Shown one piece after another: positions 1-4,201 of a stretch of DNA of 11,117 nucleotides. Numbering within the stretch: the first letter of the stretch is position 1; every line of letters begins with the position of its first letter. Made by a program: the position numbers and the translations under genes. The stretch spans positions 1 through 11,117 of the forward strand of contig CAZROR010000060.1 in the NCBI GenBank assembly GCA_964601765.1, given 5' to 3'. This DNA comes from SZUA-181 sp964601765. Lineage in GTDB: Bacteria > Pseudomonadota > Zetaproteobacteria > Mariprofundales > Mariprofundaceae. Under the pieces are notes generated by a model. That model saw nothing but the letters and a program-made list of their open reading frames with translations. It ran no database searches and was not told where the DNA came from.

Positions 1-144
1 AACCAGTTCCGTGAAATGGAAGAAGCAGGTGTTACTTTAGTCGTTCCCCGGAAGCTGCATAAAAGCTACCCGGAGTCAGTGCGGCCGCAGCTGCAATCTC
101 TGGATCAATTCATTCTGGAGACGCAGGCTTTGTGCGCCAATTGA
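1..144 (+). CDS. Type II restriction endonuclease, C-terminal fragment (EcoRII-like, partial)
   Basis: The open frame enters from the left edge and gives 47 residues ending in ETQALCAN before a TGA. The segment EEAGVTLVVPRKLHKSYP followed by a QSLDQFI block resembles the end of type II restriction endonucleases of the EcoRII C-terminal (PD-(D/E)XK) group, where a 'VTLVVP' strand and a final 'L..FI' helix close the nuclease fold. The catalytic residues would lie upstream, outside the window, so activity cannot be judged. A methyltransferase partner would be expected further left. The stop is followed one base later by a transposase-like reading frame, so the last few residues may have been altered by an insertion. 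The family call is from recalled sequence similarity and is moderate. Confidence 0.5.
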   Translation, partial: NQFREMEEAGVTLVVPRKLHKSYPESVRPQLQSLDQFILETQALCAN

Positions 145-145
145 A

Positions 146-268
146 CCGGCCCTGATGCTGGCCGCGGCGCGTCTGCGGCACATTGCCGGAACGCAATGGG
201 GATCGAAGCGTTACCTGAACATGGATTTGCTGCGCGACCTCGAAATCAGCGAGGTGTGCGCAGCATGA
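146..268 (+). pseudogene. Transposase-like C-terminal tail, 5' end missing
   Basis: One base after the endonuclease stop an open frame runs to TGA at 266-268. It includes an AAARLRHIAGTQWGSKRYL segment and ends in SEVCAA. It has the basic, aromatic character of a transposase tail, but I cannot assign the IS family. No proper start or catalytic domain precedes it: the same frame has a stop at 38-40 and then runs inside the endonuclease codons. It is therefore a 3' remnant at best. Its position, with a terminal-repeat-like sequence 32 bases downstream, supports an IS origin. It could instead be a chance open frame. Confidence 0.35.
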
Positions 269-320
269 ATGACCAGACACGAGAGCACTGCCAGAAAAAT
301 GTGCGAAAAATTCTGGACAC
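269..320. mobile_element. Probable right end of a degraded insertion sequence
   Basis: After the transposase-like tail comes a short spacer, then TGTGCGAAAAATTCTGGACA around 300-319. Read on the other strand this is a terminal-repeat-like sequence beginning TGTCCAGAATTTTTCGC. It stops four bases before a copy of the array repeat begins (CATCGAAAGGCC at 324). No matching left terminal repeat is in the window, so the element appears truncated on its left side, against the endonuclease gene. The assignment rests on position and appearance only. Confidence 0.35.
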
Positions 321-323
321 TAC

Positions 324-352
324 CATCGAAAGGCCTCGCATGGAGGAGGTTC
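324..352 (-). repeat. Array repeat copy E (partial)
   Basis: About 29 bases starting CATCGAAAGGCCTCGCATGG and ending AGGAGGTTC match copy C (2527-2555) at almost every position. Only the outer part of the repeat is present; the central hairpin (GGAAGCCGGAAAGGCGTTGCC in other copies, here absent) has been replaced by the IS-like end. It lies on the 3' side of the NadS-like gene, where a repeat is expected from the pattern of the other modules. Confidence 0.6.
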
Positions 353-452
353 GCTTCCTGCGCCCATAAGCATCCGTTGCTGATGCATAATACCGCGTAC
401 CTGTTCAGAATAATTCCAAACCTTCTGCCAGGCCTGAAATGCAATTCAGGAT
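353..452. other. Non-coding spacer with a small stem-loop after the NadS-like gene
   Basis: I see no convincing gene here. CCTGAA (433-438) and TTCAGG (445-450) form a 6-bp stem with a 6-base loop immediately downstream of the stop codon of the NadS-like gene on the minus strand. There is no run of T after the stem, so it is not a classic intrinsic terminator, though it could protect the mRNA end. Confidence 0.35.
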
Positions 453-761
453 TTATGCGGCCAGCCTGTCAGCGTGTAACGCTTCCATGGCAAGGCGCGG
501 TCTGGCATTTACAATACGCAAAAGCGCCCGGGCAGGTCCCGTTGGCCGGCGGCGGCCCTGTTCCCAGTTGCGCAGAGTTGCGGGGCTCACTCCCAACAGG
601 GCAGAGAACTGGATCTGGGAAAGTCCGGTCTTGGCGCGAACAGCCCGCACATCGACATCTTCAAATTCATAGCTTCGAGAGGCGCTCTTTTCGCCTCGCC
701 TGATCGCCCCGGCTTCACTAATGCTATCCGTCAGCTCCTTAAACAGCTCGTCATCCATCAT
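453..761 (-). CDS. nadS: NadS-like HTH antitoxin, apparently without its toxin
   Basis: A 102-residue protein beginning MMDDELFKEL. It has the family layout of NadS/HigA-type antitoxins: an N-terminal segment with EAGAIRRGE, then a Cro/C1-type helix-turn-helix at about residues 39-70 (VRAKTGLSQIQFSALLGVS, then LRNWEQGRRRPTGPA). In this family the protein neutralises a RelE/HigB-type mRNA interferase and represses its own promoter. The start at 761 was chosen because the conserved MDDELF motif begins there and a promoter with an operator-like palindrome lies directly upstream. The open frame extends upstream to 938, but that part is not protein-like for this family. The toxin gene normally precedes the antitoxin; here only promoter and repeat A precede it, so the toxin seems lost. 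The last residue codon lies two bases from the spacer stem-loop. The NadS assignment is strong. Confidence 0.85.
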   Translation of the reverse strand: MMDDELFKELTDSISEAGAIRRGEKSASRSYEFEDVDVRAVRAKTGLSQIQFSALLGVSPATLRNWEQGRRRPTGPARALLRIVNARPRLAMEALHADRLAA

Positions 762-768
762 AAAATGA

Positions 769-797
769 ACAGTACGCCAATGGCGTACACTGGACAA
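769..797 (-). promoter_or_regulatory. Promoter and palindromic operator of the NadS-like gene
   Basis: On the minus strand TTGTCC (792-797) and TACTGT (769-774) are separated by 17 bases. GTACGCCAATGGCGTAC at 772-788 is a perfect inverted repeat with 8-base arms and a one-base centre, lying over the -10 box and spacer. This is a typical site for autorepression by a HigA/NadS-type HTH protein. The expected transcription start falls next to the ATG at 761, suggesting a leaderless message. The -10 match is modest. Confidence 0.6.
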
Positions 798-880
798 GTC
801 GGATGTGCTATCTGTGATATTTTTGATCAGGTAGTCATCGTTCTTATCGAGAAACAGCCGGGCGGTGAAATTTACAAGGG

Positions 881-996
881 CTTCGCCTGTTACGCCCCTG
901 AACCAGTCAGATTTGCAATCAGCGGTGGCAGCCGCCACAGGAAGCCGGAAAGGCGTTGCTCAAACAGTGCGCCAGCATTGATCATCGACAAGCCCT
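881..996 (-). repeat. Array repeat copy A
   Basis: This copy lies just downstream of HigA (in the direction of transcription) and upstream of the NadS-like promoter. It has three parts shared with other copies: an outer segment (TTACGCCCCTGAACCAGTCA, compare copy D near 3427), the central hairpin (GGCAGCCGCC then GGAAGCCGGAAAGGCGTTGC, 927-960), and a second outer segment (CAGTGCGCCAGCAT then ATCGACAAGCCC). The central hairpin contains GTGGC/GCCAC and CCGG/CCGG pairings. No open frame of interest is present, so the 762-1048 gap is repeat plus promoter. Confidence 0.7.
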
Positions 997-1048
997 GCGT
1001 TGGATTGTTTTACTTCCTGTGCCCATATACCTCCCTGCAACTTACAAC

Positions 1049-1342
1049 TCACGCGGCAAGCGCGTGAACTTCGCTTGCCAGTTCCGCCTTGCGGGTCCGG
1101 GCCTGATAAAGATCGTAGGCCGCCTGCAGGCGCAACCATTGTTCCGCCTTCGGCTTGCCGAAAGCCAGCTCCAGGCGCATCGCCATCTCGGCGGTGATCG
1201 CGCCGCGCTCGTTCAGGATCTTGGACAGGGTTTTCCGGCTGACCCCAAGCGATTCAGCCGCCGCAGTGATGCTGACGCCCAGGGGCCTGAGCACGTCTTC
1301 GCGCAAAATGGCGCCCGGGTGGGCCGGATGATGCATCGCCAT
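1049..1342 (-). CDS. higA: HigA-family antitoxin of a HigBA module
   Basis: A 97-residue HTH protein. The N-terminal HPAHPGAILREDVLRPLG signature is diagnostic of the HigA/VapI antitoxin family, followed by a XRE-type helix-turn-helix at about residues 24-50 (ITAAAESLGVSRKTLSKIL) and the conserved MAMRLELAFG helix. It binds and inactivates HigB and, with it, represses the operon. It is the second gene, 11 bases after the HigB stop, with a strong ribosome binding site (AGGAGGT, complement at 1348-1354) that overlaps the end of higB, so translation is probably coupled. A 6-bp hairpin, CACGCG/CGCGTG at 1050-1066, lies over its stop codon. The module looks intact. Confidence 0.93.
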   Translation of the reverse strand: MAMHHPAHPGAILREDVLRPLGVSITAAAESLGVSRKTLSKILNERGAITAEMAMRLELAFGKPKAEQWLRLQAAYDLYQARTRKAELASEVHALAA

Positions 1343-1353
1343 GTCTGACCTCC

Positions 1354-1632
1354 TTAGTGGTAGTCTTCATAATTCACCAGCTCCACGTCCGTTCCTGTGA
1401 AGCGGAATGTCACACGCCAGTTGGCCTGCACGGTTACCGACCAGATGCCTTGCCTGTCGCCCGCCAGTTCGTGCAGCCGATACCCGGGAAAATCCATATC
1501 GTCAGGGCATTCGGCGACATCCAGGTTTGATAGAATCCGTTGCAGTTTTTCCGCATGCCTGGGCTGGATTCCGGCCTTGCTGCCGGTCTCGTAGAATCGT
1601 TTCAGCCCTTTATGCGCAAAGCCGACAATCAT
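1354..1632 (-). CDS. higB: HigB-family mRNA interferase toxin (RelE superfamily)
   Basis: A 92-residue protein of normal HigB length. It shows the family pattern: MIVGFAHKGLKRFYETG at the start, a central RLHELAGDRQGIWSV, and the closing NWRVTFRF and DVELVNYEDYH motifs. HigB cleaves mRNA at the ribosome and is held inactive by HigA. As usual for HigBA, and unlike most modules, the toxin gene comes first. No Shine-Dalgarno sequence precedes the ATG; the promoter's -10 box ends only five bases upstream, so the transcript is probably leaderless. The reading frame is complete with no sign of damage. Confidence 0.93.
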   Translation of the reverse strand: MIVGFAHKGLKRFYETGSKAGIQPRHAEKLQRILSNLDVAECPDDMDFPGYRLHELAGDRQGIWSVTVQANWRVTFRFTGTDVELVNYEDYH

Positions 1633-1637
1633 GGCCG

Positions 1638-1666
1638 AATGTAACCTTATGGGTTACGCTTTGCAA
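1638..1666 (-). promoter_or_regulatory. higBA promoter with GTAACC/GGTTAC operator
   Basis: On the minus strand TTGCAA (1661-1666) and TACATT (1638-1643) are 17 bases apart. The inverted repeat GTAACC-TTATG-GGTTAC (1641-1657) lies between and over them, the usual arrangement for HigA autorepression. The -10 box is so close to the ATG at 1632 that a leader of about zero bases is predicted. Confidence 0.65.
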
Positions 1667-1701
1667 GCATGCATGGCTGAGCTATTCCCATCAGGATTTT
1701 G

Positions 1702-1779
1702 CATCAGGCGGGTTTGAAAGGGCCTGCAAAAGTCGGCAGCCGCCACCGGAAGCCGGAAAGGCGTTGCCCGGACAGAGCG
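1702..1779 (-). repeat. Array repeat copy B
   Basis: This copy begins CATCAGGCGGGTTTGAAAGG (compare copy D near 3440) and continues through the shared hairpin GGCAGCCGCCACCGGAAG and CCGGAAAGGCGTTGCCCGGACAG. It ends within about four bases of the RelE-like toxin's stop codon at 1784-1786. The second outer segment seen in copies A and C (GCGCCAGCAT and beyond) is missing, so the toxin gene has been joined at a point inside the repeat. Confidence 0.7.
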
Positions 1780-1783
1780 CGAA

Positions 1784-2074
1784 TCAAACGTGTAACTCTT
1801 TTGAGTGCCATACCCTCAGTATGAAGACCACATCGCCATCCAGCACATAGCGCAGCACATACGCGCCCGATCCGAACTGGATGATTAACTCTCTCCTGCC
1901 GCTGCCGTCATCCATCGGACGGCAGCGGTTCGGCCACGCCTGCAGGCTGCGCGCGCCATCGCGTATCAGCTCCGCGGCTTTCCGGGCGGCGGCAGGGTTT
2001 ACATCCTTCAGATGCGCAAACAGACGCTCAAGATCCAGGATCGCTTCACGATGCCAGATTATTTTGCAGGGCAC
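1784..2074 (-). CDS. RelE/ParE-family toxin
   Basis: A 96-residue protein starting MPCKIIWHREAILDLERL. This is the characteristic N-terminal strand and paired helices of the RelE/ParE fold. It continues with a PAAARKAAELI helix, then GRRELIIQFGSGAYVLRYVLD and the closing strand VVFILRVWHSKE, which is typical of plasmid-stabilisation ParE/RelE proteins with a C-terminal 'V..R..H.KE'. Such toxins either cleave mRNA or poison DNA gyrase; the sequence alone does not decide. The start codon is GTG at 2074 and the gene overlaps the antitoxin by 16 bases, implying translational coupling. The frame is intact. Confidence 0.9.
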   Translation of the reverse strand: MPCKIIWHREAILDLERLFAHLKDVNPAAARKAAELIRDGARSLQAWPNRCRPMDDGSGRRELIIQFGSGAYVLRYVLDGDVVFILRVWHSKELHV

Positions 2075-2358
2075 GGCAGCTCATCATCCGTACCGATGCT
2101 GCGCAGCCATGCGTCCGCGGCGTCATGCTCAATGCCGTGTCCGGCCCGGCACTCTCCAAGCCGTTGCATATCCTCACCCAGTTCCCTGACGGCGCGAGTG
2201 TCGCCCACGGCAAAGGGAAGCCCGCCGGCCTCCTCCACCTGGCGGTAAAACAGATTGATGGCCTGGGAGGGCCTGATGCCGATTTTCTCAAAAATCGCCT
2301 CGGCATGCTGCTTGAGTTCAGGCTCCATGCGTGCCCTGACCACAGCTGTTTTCGCCAT
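2059..2358 (-). CDS. relB: RelB/DinJ-family ribbon-helix-helix antitoxin
   Basis: A 99-residue protein with the RelB/DinJ signature: TAVVRARMEPELKQHAEAIF (the DNA-binding strand and first helix), then KIGIRPSQAINLFYRQVEE and GGLPF. The C-terminal part (about residues 60-99) is the flexible toxin-binding tail. It is the first gene of the pair and overlaps the toxin gene by 16 bases. A strong ribosome binding site (GGAGGTGA, complement at 2362-2369) sits just upstream of the ATG at 2358. Two tandem palindromes upstream are likely its operators. The family call is firm; the exact pairing name (RelB versus DinJ versus ParD) is less so. Confidence 0.9.
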   Translation of the reverse strand: MAKTAVVRARMEPELKQHAEAIFEKIGIRPSQAINLFYRQVEEAGGLPFAVGDTRAVRELGEDMQRLGECRAGHGIEHDAADAWLRSIGTDDELPCPAK

Positions 2359-2378
2359 CTATCACCTCCCGGCATGCC

Positions 2379-2400
2379 TTGTGCCACAATTGTGCCACAA
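2379..2400 (-). promoter_or_regulatory. Twin palindromic operators of the RelB-like module
   Basis: TTGTGCCACAA occurs twice with no spacer, at 2379-2389 and 2390-2400. Each copy is itself a palindrome (TTGTG-C-CACAA). Two adjacent palindromes suit cooperative binding by two ribbon-helix-helix dimers. A possible minus-strand promoter, TTCACA (2413-2418) and CACAAT (2389-2394) with an 18-base spacer, would have its -10 box inside the operator pair. Confidence 0.7.
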
Positions 2401-2465
2401 GGCGCCATGGTTTGTGAAATCCGTTGACGCAGTCCGGCAGGGACACAGCCGTGCGACAGATACAA

Positions 2466-2562
2466 ACAGCGGTAGCCGCTACAGGAAGCCGGAAAGGCGT
2501 TGCCCGGACAGTGCGCCAGCATCAGTCATCGAAAGGCCTCACATGGGGGAGGTTCCCCGCAT
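2466..2562 (-). repeat. Array repeat copy C
   Basis: This copy lies downstream of TumA and upstream of the RelB promoter. It carries the shared hairpin (GGTAGCCGCTACAGGAAG, then CCGGAAAGGCGTTGCCCGG) and the longest version of the second outer segment: CAGTGCGCCAGCATCAGTCA, then CATCGAAAGGCCTCACATGG and GGGAGGTTCC. The last part matches copy E. Compared with copy A, the small stem GTGGC/GCCAC reads GTAGC/GCTAC, a paired change that would keep pairing, though a 3-base deletion nearby makes the alignment uncertain. Confidence 0.7.
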
Positions 2563-2582
2563 CAATCCGTTCATCATGCGTT

Positions 2583-2969
2583 TCAGGATCTGGCTGCCAG
2601 CGGCGAGCTGTAGTTCAGTCCGAATTCAACCTTGAAATCGGTGGCATGTACCTTCGGCACCACCCTGTTCTTCTCCCGCTCCATCGAGACAATGCCATAA
2701 CGCTCCAGCGTTTTCAGCGTACGCGAAAGGTTCGCTTTTTTTCTGCCGGTCAGTGCTTCCAGCTCAGCCAGCGAGGCGGGCCTGTTCTCCAGAATGGTTT
2801 TCAGCAGGGCCTGATTCTCACGTCCGAGCACCTGCGCCATTGAATTGAGCGACTCAAACCAGATTTTCGGTTCATCCTTCCCTGGCTTGTACTCTCCCCT
2901 GGCAATCAGGATCGTCCGTCTGCGATAATCTTCCCGCGAAATGATTCCAACCTTTACAACCCTGCGCAT
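2583..2969 (-). CDS. tumA: TumA-family winged-helix antitoxin (HVO_A0114-type DNA-binding protein)
   Basis: A 128-residue protein with an N-terminal REDYRRRTILIARGEYKPG motif and PKIWFESL, as in the HVO_A0114/TumA family of antitoxins. A winged helix-turn-helix follows at about residues 62-108: RPASLAELEALTGRKKANLS, then RTLKTLERYGIV. It presumably neutralises TumE and represses the operon. The ATG follows the TumE stop directly (TGAATG), and its ribosome binding site AGGAGGT (complement 2975-2981) lies inside the last TumE codons, so the two are translationally coupled. No sign of truncation. Confidence 0.85.
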   Translation of the reverse strand: MRRVVKVGIISREDYRRRTILIARGEYKPGKDEPKIWFESLNSMAQVLGRENQALLKTILENRPASLAELEALTGRKKANLSRTLKTLERYGIVSMEREKNRVVPKVHATDFKVEFGLNYSSPLAARS

Positions 2970-3323
2970 TCACCACCTCCTAAGCATCGACGATCTTCCC
3001 CACGCATTCCAGAAGTCCTCCAGTAATGCCGCCGCCGACTCAAACTCATACGGGGCCACCTTCTCCTTATGGTGCAGATGATCCCATGTTGTTTTCCCTG
3101 CTCCGAATCGCTTCCGCTTCGGCCTGAAGCCGTGAGCATTATCGATGCCGAACACCCTGCGGTTGCTGCGATCATGAAGGGTCAGCGAATACCGGATGCC
3201 GTGTGGAATCTGCGCGTTCGGCTCAACCTGTCGCACCTCGAAGCGGGTCCAGTAGCCGTTCTCCATCGGGAACACCTCGCCATCCAGACTCAGCAGCGTA
3301 TCCAGTCCCACATCGCGATTCAT
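2970..3323 (-). CDS. tumE: TumE-family toxin (DUF6516)
   Basis: A 117-residue protein if started at 3323 (MNRDVGLDTLLSLDGEVFPM). It matches the TumE/DUF6516 pattern: an early ENGYWTRFEVRQVEP strand, IRYSLTLHDRSNRRVFGIDN, a basic WDHLHHKEKVAPYEFES stretch with clustered histidines, and a closing AALLEDFW helix. In this family the toxin gene precedes its HTH antitoxin, as here. The mechanism is poorly established; a nuclease-like role for the His-rich segment is only inference. The open frame continues upstream to 3428, but that part runs through the operator and promoter (3338-3385), which is why I prefer 3323. No strong Shine-Dalgarno sequence is visible before this ATG. Confidence 0.82.
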   Translation of the reverse strand: MNRDVGLDTLLSLDGEVFPMENGYWTRFEVRQVEPNAQIPHGIRYSLTLHDRSNRRVFGIDNAHGFRPKRKRFGAGKTTWDHLHHKEKVAPYEFESAAALLEDFWNAWGRSSMLRRW

Positions 3324-3337
3324 CGCCGCAATACAAT

Positions 3338-3385
3338 CCAGATTTGTTATCATCGGATGATAACAAATCTGGTTTATGATATCAA
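3338..3385 (-). promoter_or_regulatory. tumEA promoter with a 35-bp perfect palindromic operator
   Basis: CCAGATTTGTTATCATC at 3338-3354 is repeated in exact inverted form at 3356-3372, with one base between. On the minus strand TTGATA (3380-3385) and TATCAT (3357-3362) are separated by exactly 17 bases; each matches the sigma-70 consensus at five of six positions. The palindrome therefore covers the -10 box and the predicted start of transcription. This is an ideal arrangement for autorepression, most likely by the neighbouring TumA winged-helix protein (inference). Confidence 0.8.
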
Positions 3386-3418
3386 CATGCGGCAAGCGAC
3401 AGGGAGGATTCACCATCA

Positions 3419-3524
3419 CTTCACCCATAACGCCCTTGAATCAGGCGGATTTGAGGAGGACTGCCAGGACAACCAGTGGCAGCCGCCACCGGAAGCCGGA
3501 AAAGCGTTGCCCGGACAGTACGCC
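3419..3524 (-). repeat. Array repeat copy D
   Basis: This copy contains the first outer segment (CATAACGCCCTTGAATCAGG, then CGGATTTGAGG), a unique spacer, the shared hairpin GTGGCAGCCGCCACCGGAAG with CCGGAAAAGCGTTGCCCGG, and the start of the second outer segment (CAGTACGCC). It lies between the broken ParE toxin and the TumE promoter. The tail of the toxin's reading frame runs through it. Confidence 0.7.
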
Positions 3525-3826
3525 GAAACCGGTTTTCACCTGCCCTCCAGTAGTTCGGTCTGCGATGCTGGTGCATCACTGCAAGAATCACTATCCCTGA
3601 CGGTGTGATTCGGTACAACAAAGTAAAAGGAAAGTGCCTGATGCGCTTGCCCCGGATTTCAGGATGAATAAGAGGGGCGGCTTCAGGGTAAAGACGGATA
3701 GCACGGATGCTGCAAATCGACTTCATCCGGAAACCGATAGCCAGGGCCGGGTAATTGTTGCTCATAATACCGTGCAGACGCGTTCATTTCCTGTTCAGCG
3801 GGAGCAAGAAAATGAACACGGTTCAT
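3421..3826 (-). pseudogene. ParE-family toxin, frameshifted
   Basis: Starting at ATG 3826, which overlaps the antitoxin stop by four bases (ATGA), translation gives MNRVHFLAPAEQEMNASARY, then YEQQLPGPGYRFPDEVD. This is a typical ParE N-terminus, but the frame ends at 3683-3685 after 47 residues. The rest of the toxin continues in another frame: SIRAIRLYPEAAPLI, then GKRIRHFPFTLLYRI, IVILAVMHQHRRPNYW. Removing one base from the AAA run at 3714-3716 (TTT on the coding strand) restores one continuous protein. After RPNYW, where this family normally ends, the frame continues about 41 residues through repeat D to a stop at 3421, so the native stop also seems lost. A sequencing error could explain the single-base change but not the extra tail. 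Confidence 0.8.
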
Positions 3827-4050
3827 TTCAGGTTGCTGCGAGCCTGCTCCAGAACCTCTCTGGCCGGGCTGGCAGAGAGGCGTCCCTGTTCATAGGAAGC
3901 ATATCGTGATTCGGCTTCCCTGATCCACAGTGCTTCGACATCTTCGTCTTTACCGGTGTCCAGTGAGGCAATCAGATGTTCAGCAAGCAATGCCCGTTCG
4001 GACTGATCCAGGTGCATGGCCTGCATTTCAATCTCCTGCAAAGCCGGCAT
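3823..4050 (-). CDS. Addiction-module antitoxin (TIGR02574-type), partner of the broken ParE
   Basis: A 75-residue protein from ATG 4050: MPALQEIEMQAMHLDQSERA, LLAEHLIASLD, then EALWIREAESRYASYEQGRL and SASPAREVLEQA. This is the layout of the putative addiction-module component family (TIGR02574): an N-terminal 'L..SER..LAE.L..SL' helix and a C-terminal 'W..E...R...Y..G' segment. It should wrap around and neutralise a ParE/RelE-type toxin. A strong ribosome binding site (AGGAGGT, complement 4057-4063) fixes the start; the frame also runs upstream to 4110, but that region holds the promoter. The gene is intact while its toxin is frameshifted. Confidence 0.88.
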   Translation of the reverse strand: MPALQEIEMQAMHLDQSERALLAEHLIASLDTGKDEDVEALWIREAESRYASYEQGRLSASPAREVLEQARSNLK

Positions 4051-4081
4051 GGCAAGACCTCCTGTAAAACAGATGCACTCC

Positions 4082-4110
4082 ATGGTAATCACTTTACTGA
4101 ACTCTTTCAA
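4082..4110 (-). promoter_or_regulatory. Promoter of the addiction-module antitoxin
   Basis: On the minus strand TTGAAA (4105-4110) and TACCAT (4082-4087) are separated by 17 bases, placing transcription start about 25 bases before the antitoxin ATG. No long palindrome overlaps it; only a short GTAA-TTAC pairing is visible in the spacer. Confidence 0.5.
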
Positions 4111-4201
4111 AAAAGCTGGCCGCGTCCACGATCACATGAGCGAATTCGCCGCCGCCGGACTGGTGGGGATTCATCCCGATGTGCGCAATGCCCGGCCTTG
4201 C

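Noticed and set aside
269..703. 144-residue + strand open frame
   Set aside because: It crosses the IS-like end and repeat E and then runs antisense to the NadS-like gene, with no motif or ribosome binding site.
2046..2522. 158-residue minus-strand open frame
   Set aside because: It covers repeat C, the operators and an alternative frame of the RelB-like gene; the RelB frame has the recognisable family motifs and ribosome binding site.
881..3524. Canonical integron attC sites at the repeats
   Set aside because: I looked for GTTRRRY with a matching RYYYAAC around each copy. Copy D has GTTATGG and copy A has ATCCAAC, but neither has its partner at the other end, so the canonical label is not supported by reading alone.
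881..3524. CRISPR array
   Set aside because: The repeats are too long, too diverged and too widely spaced (hundreds of bases, each interval holding genes).
4094..4174. Short minus-strand frame starting MNPHQSGGGEFAHVIVD
   Set aside because: It is in the same frame as the transporter just after its stop, but it is only 26 codons, lacks a ribosome binding site and overlaps the antitoxin promoter. It could be a relic, but I cannot identify it.
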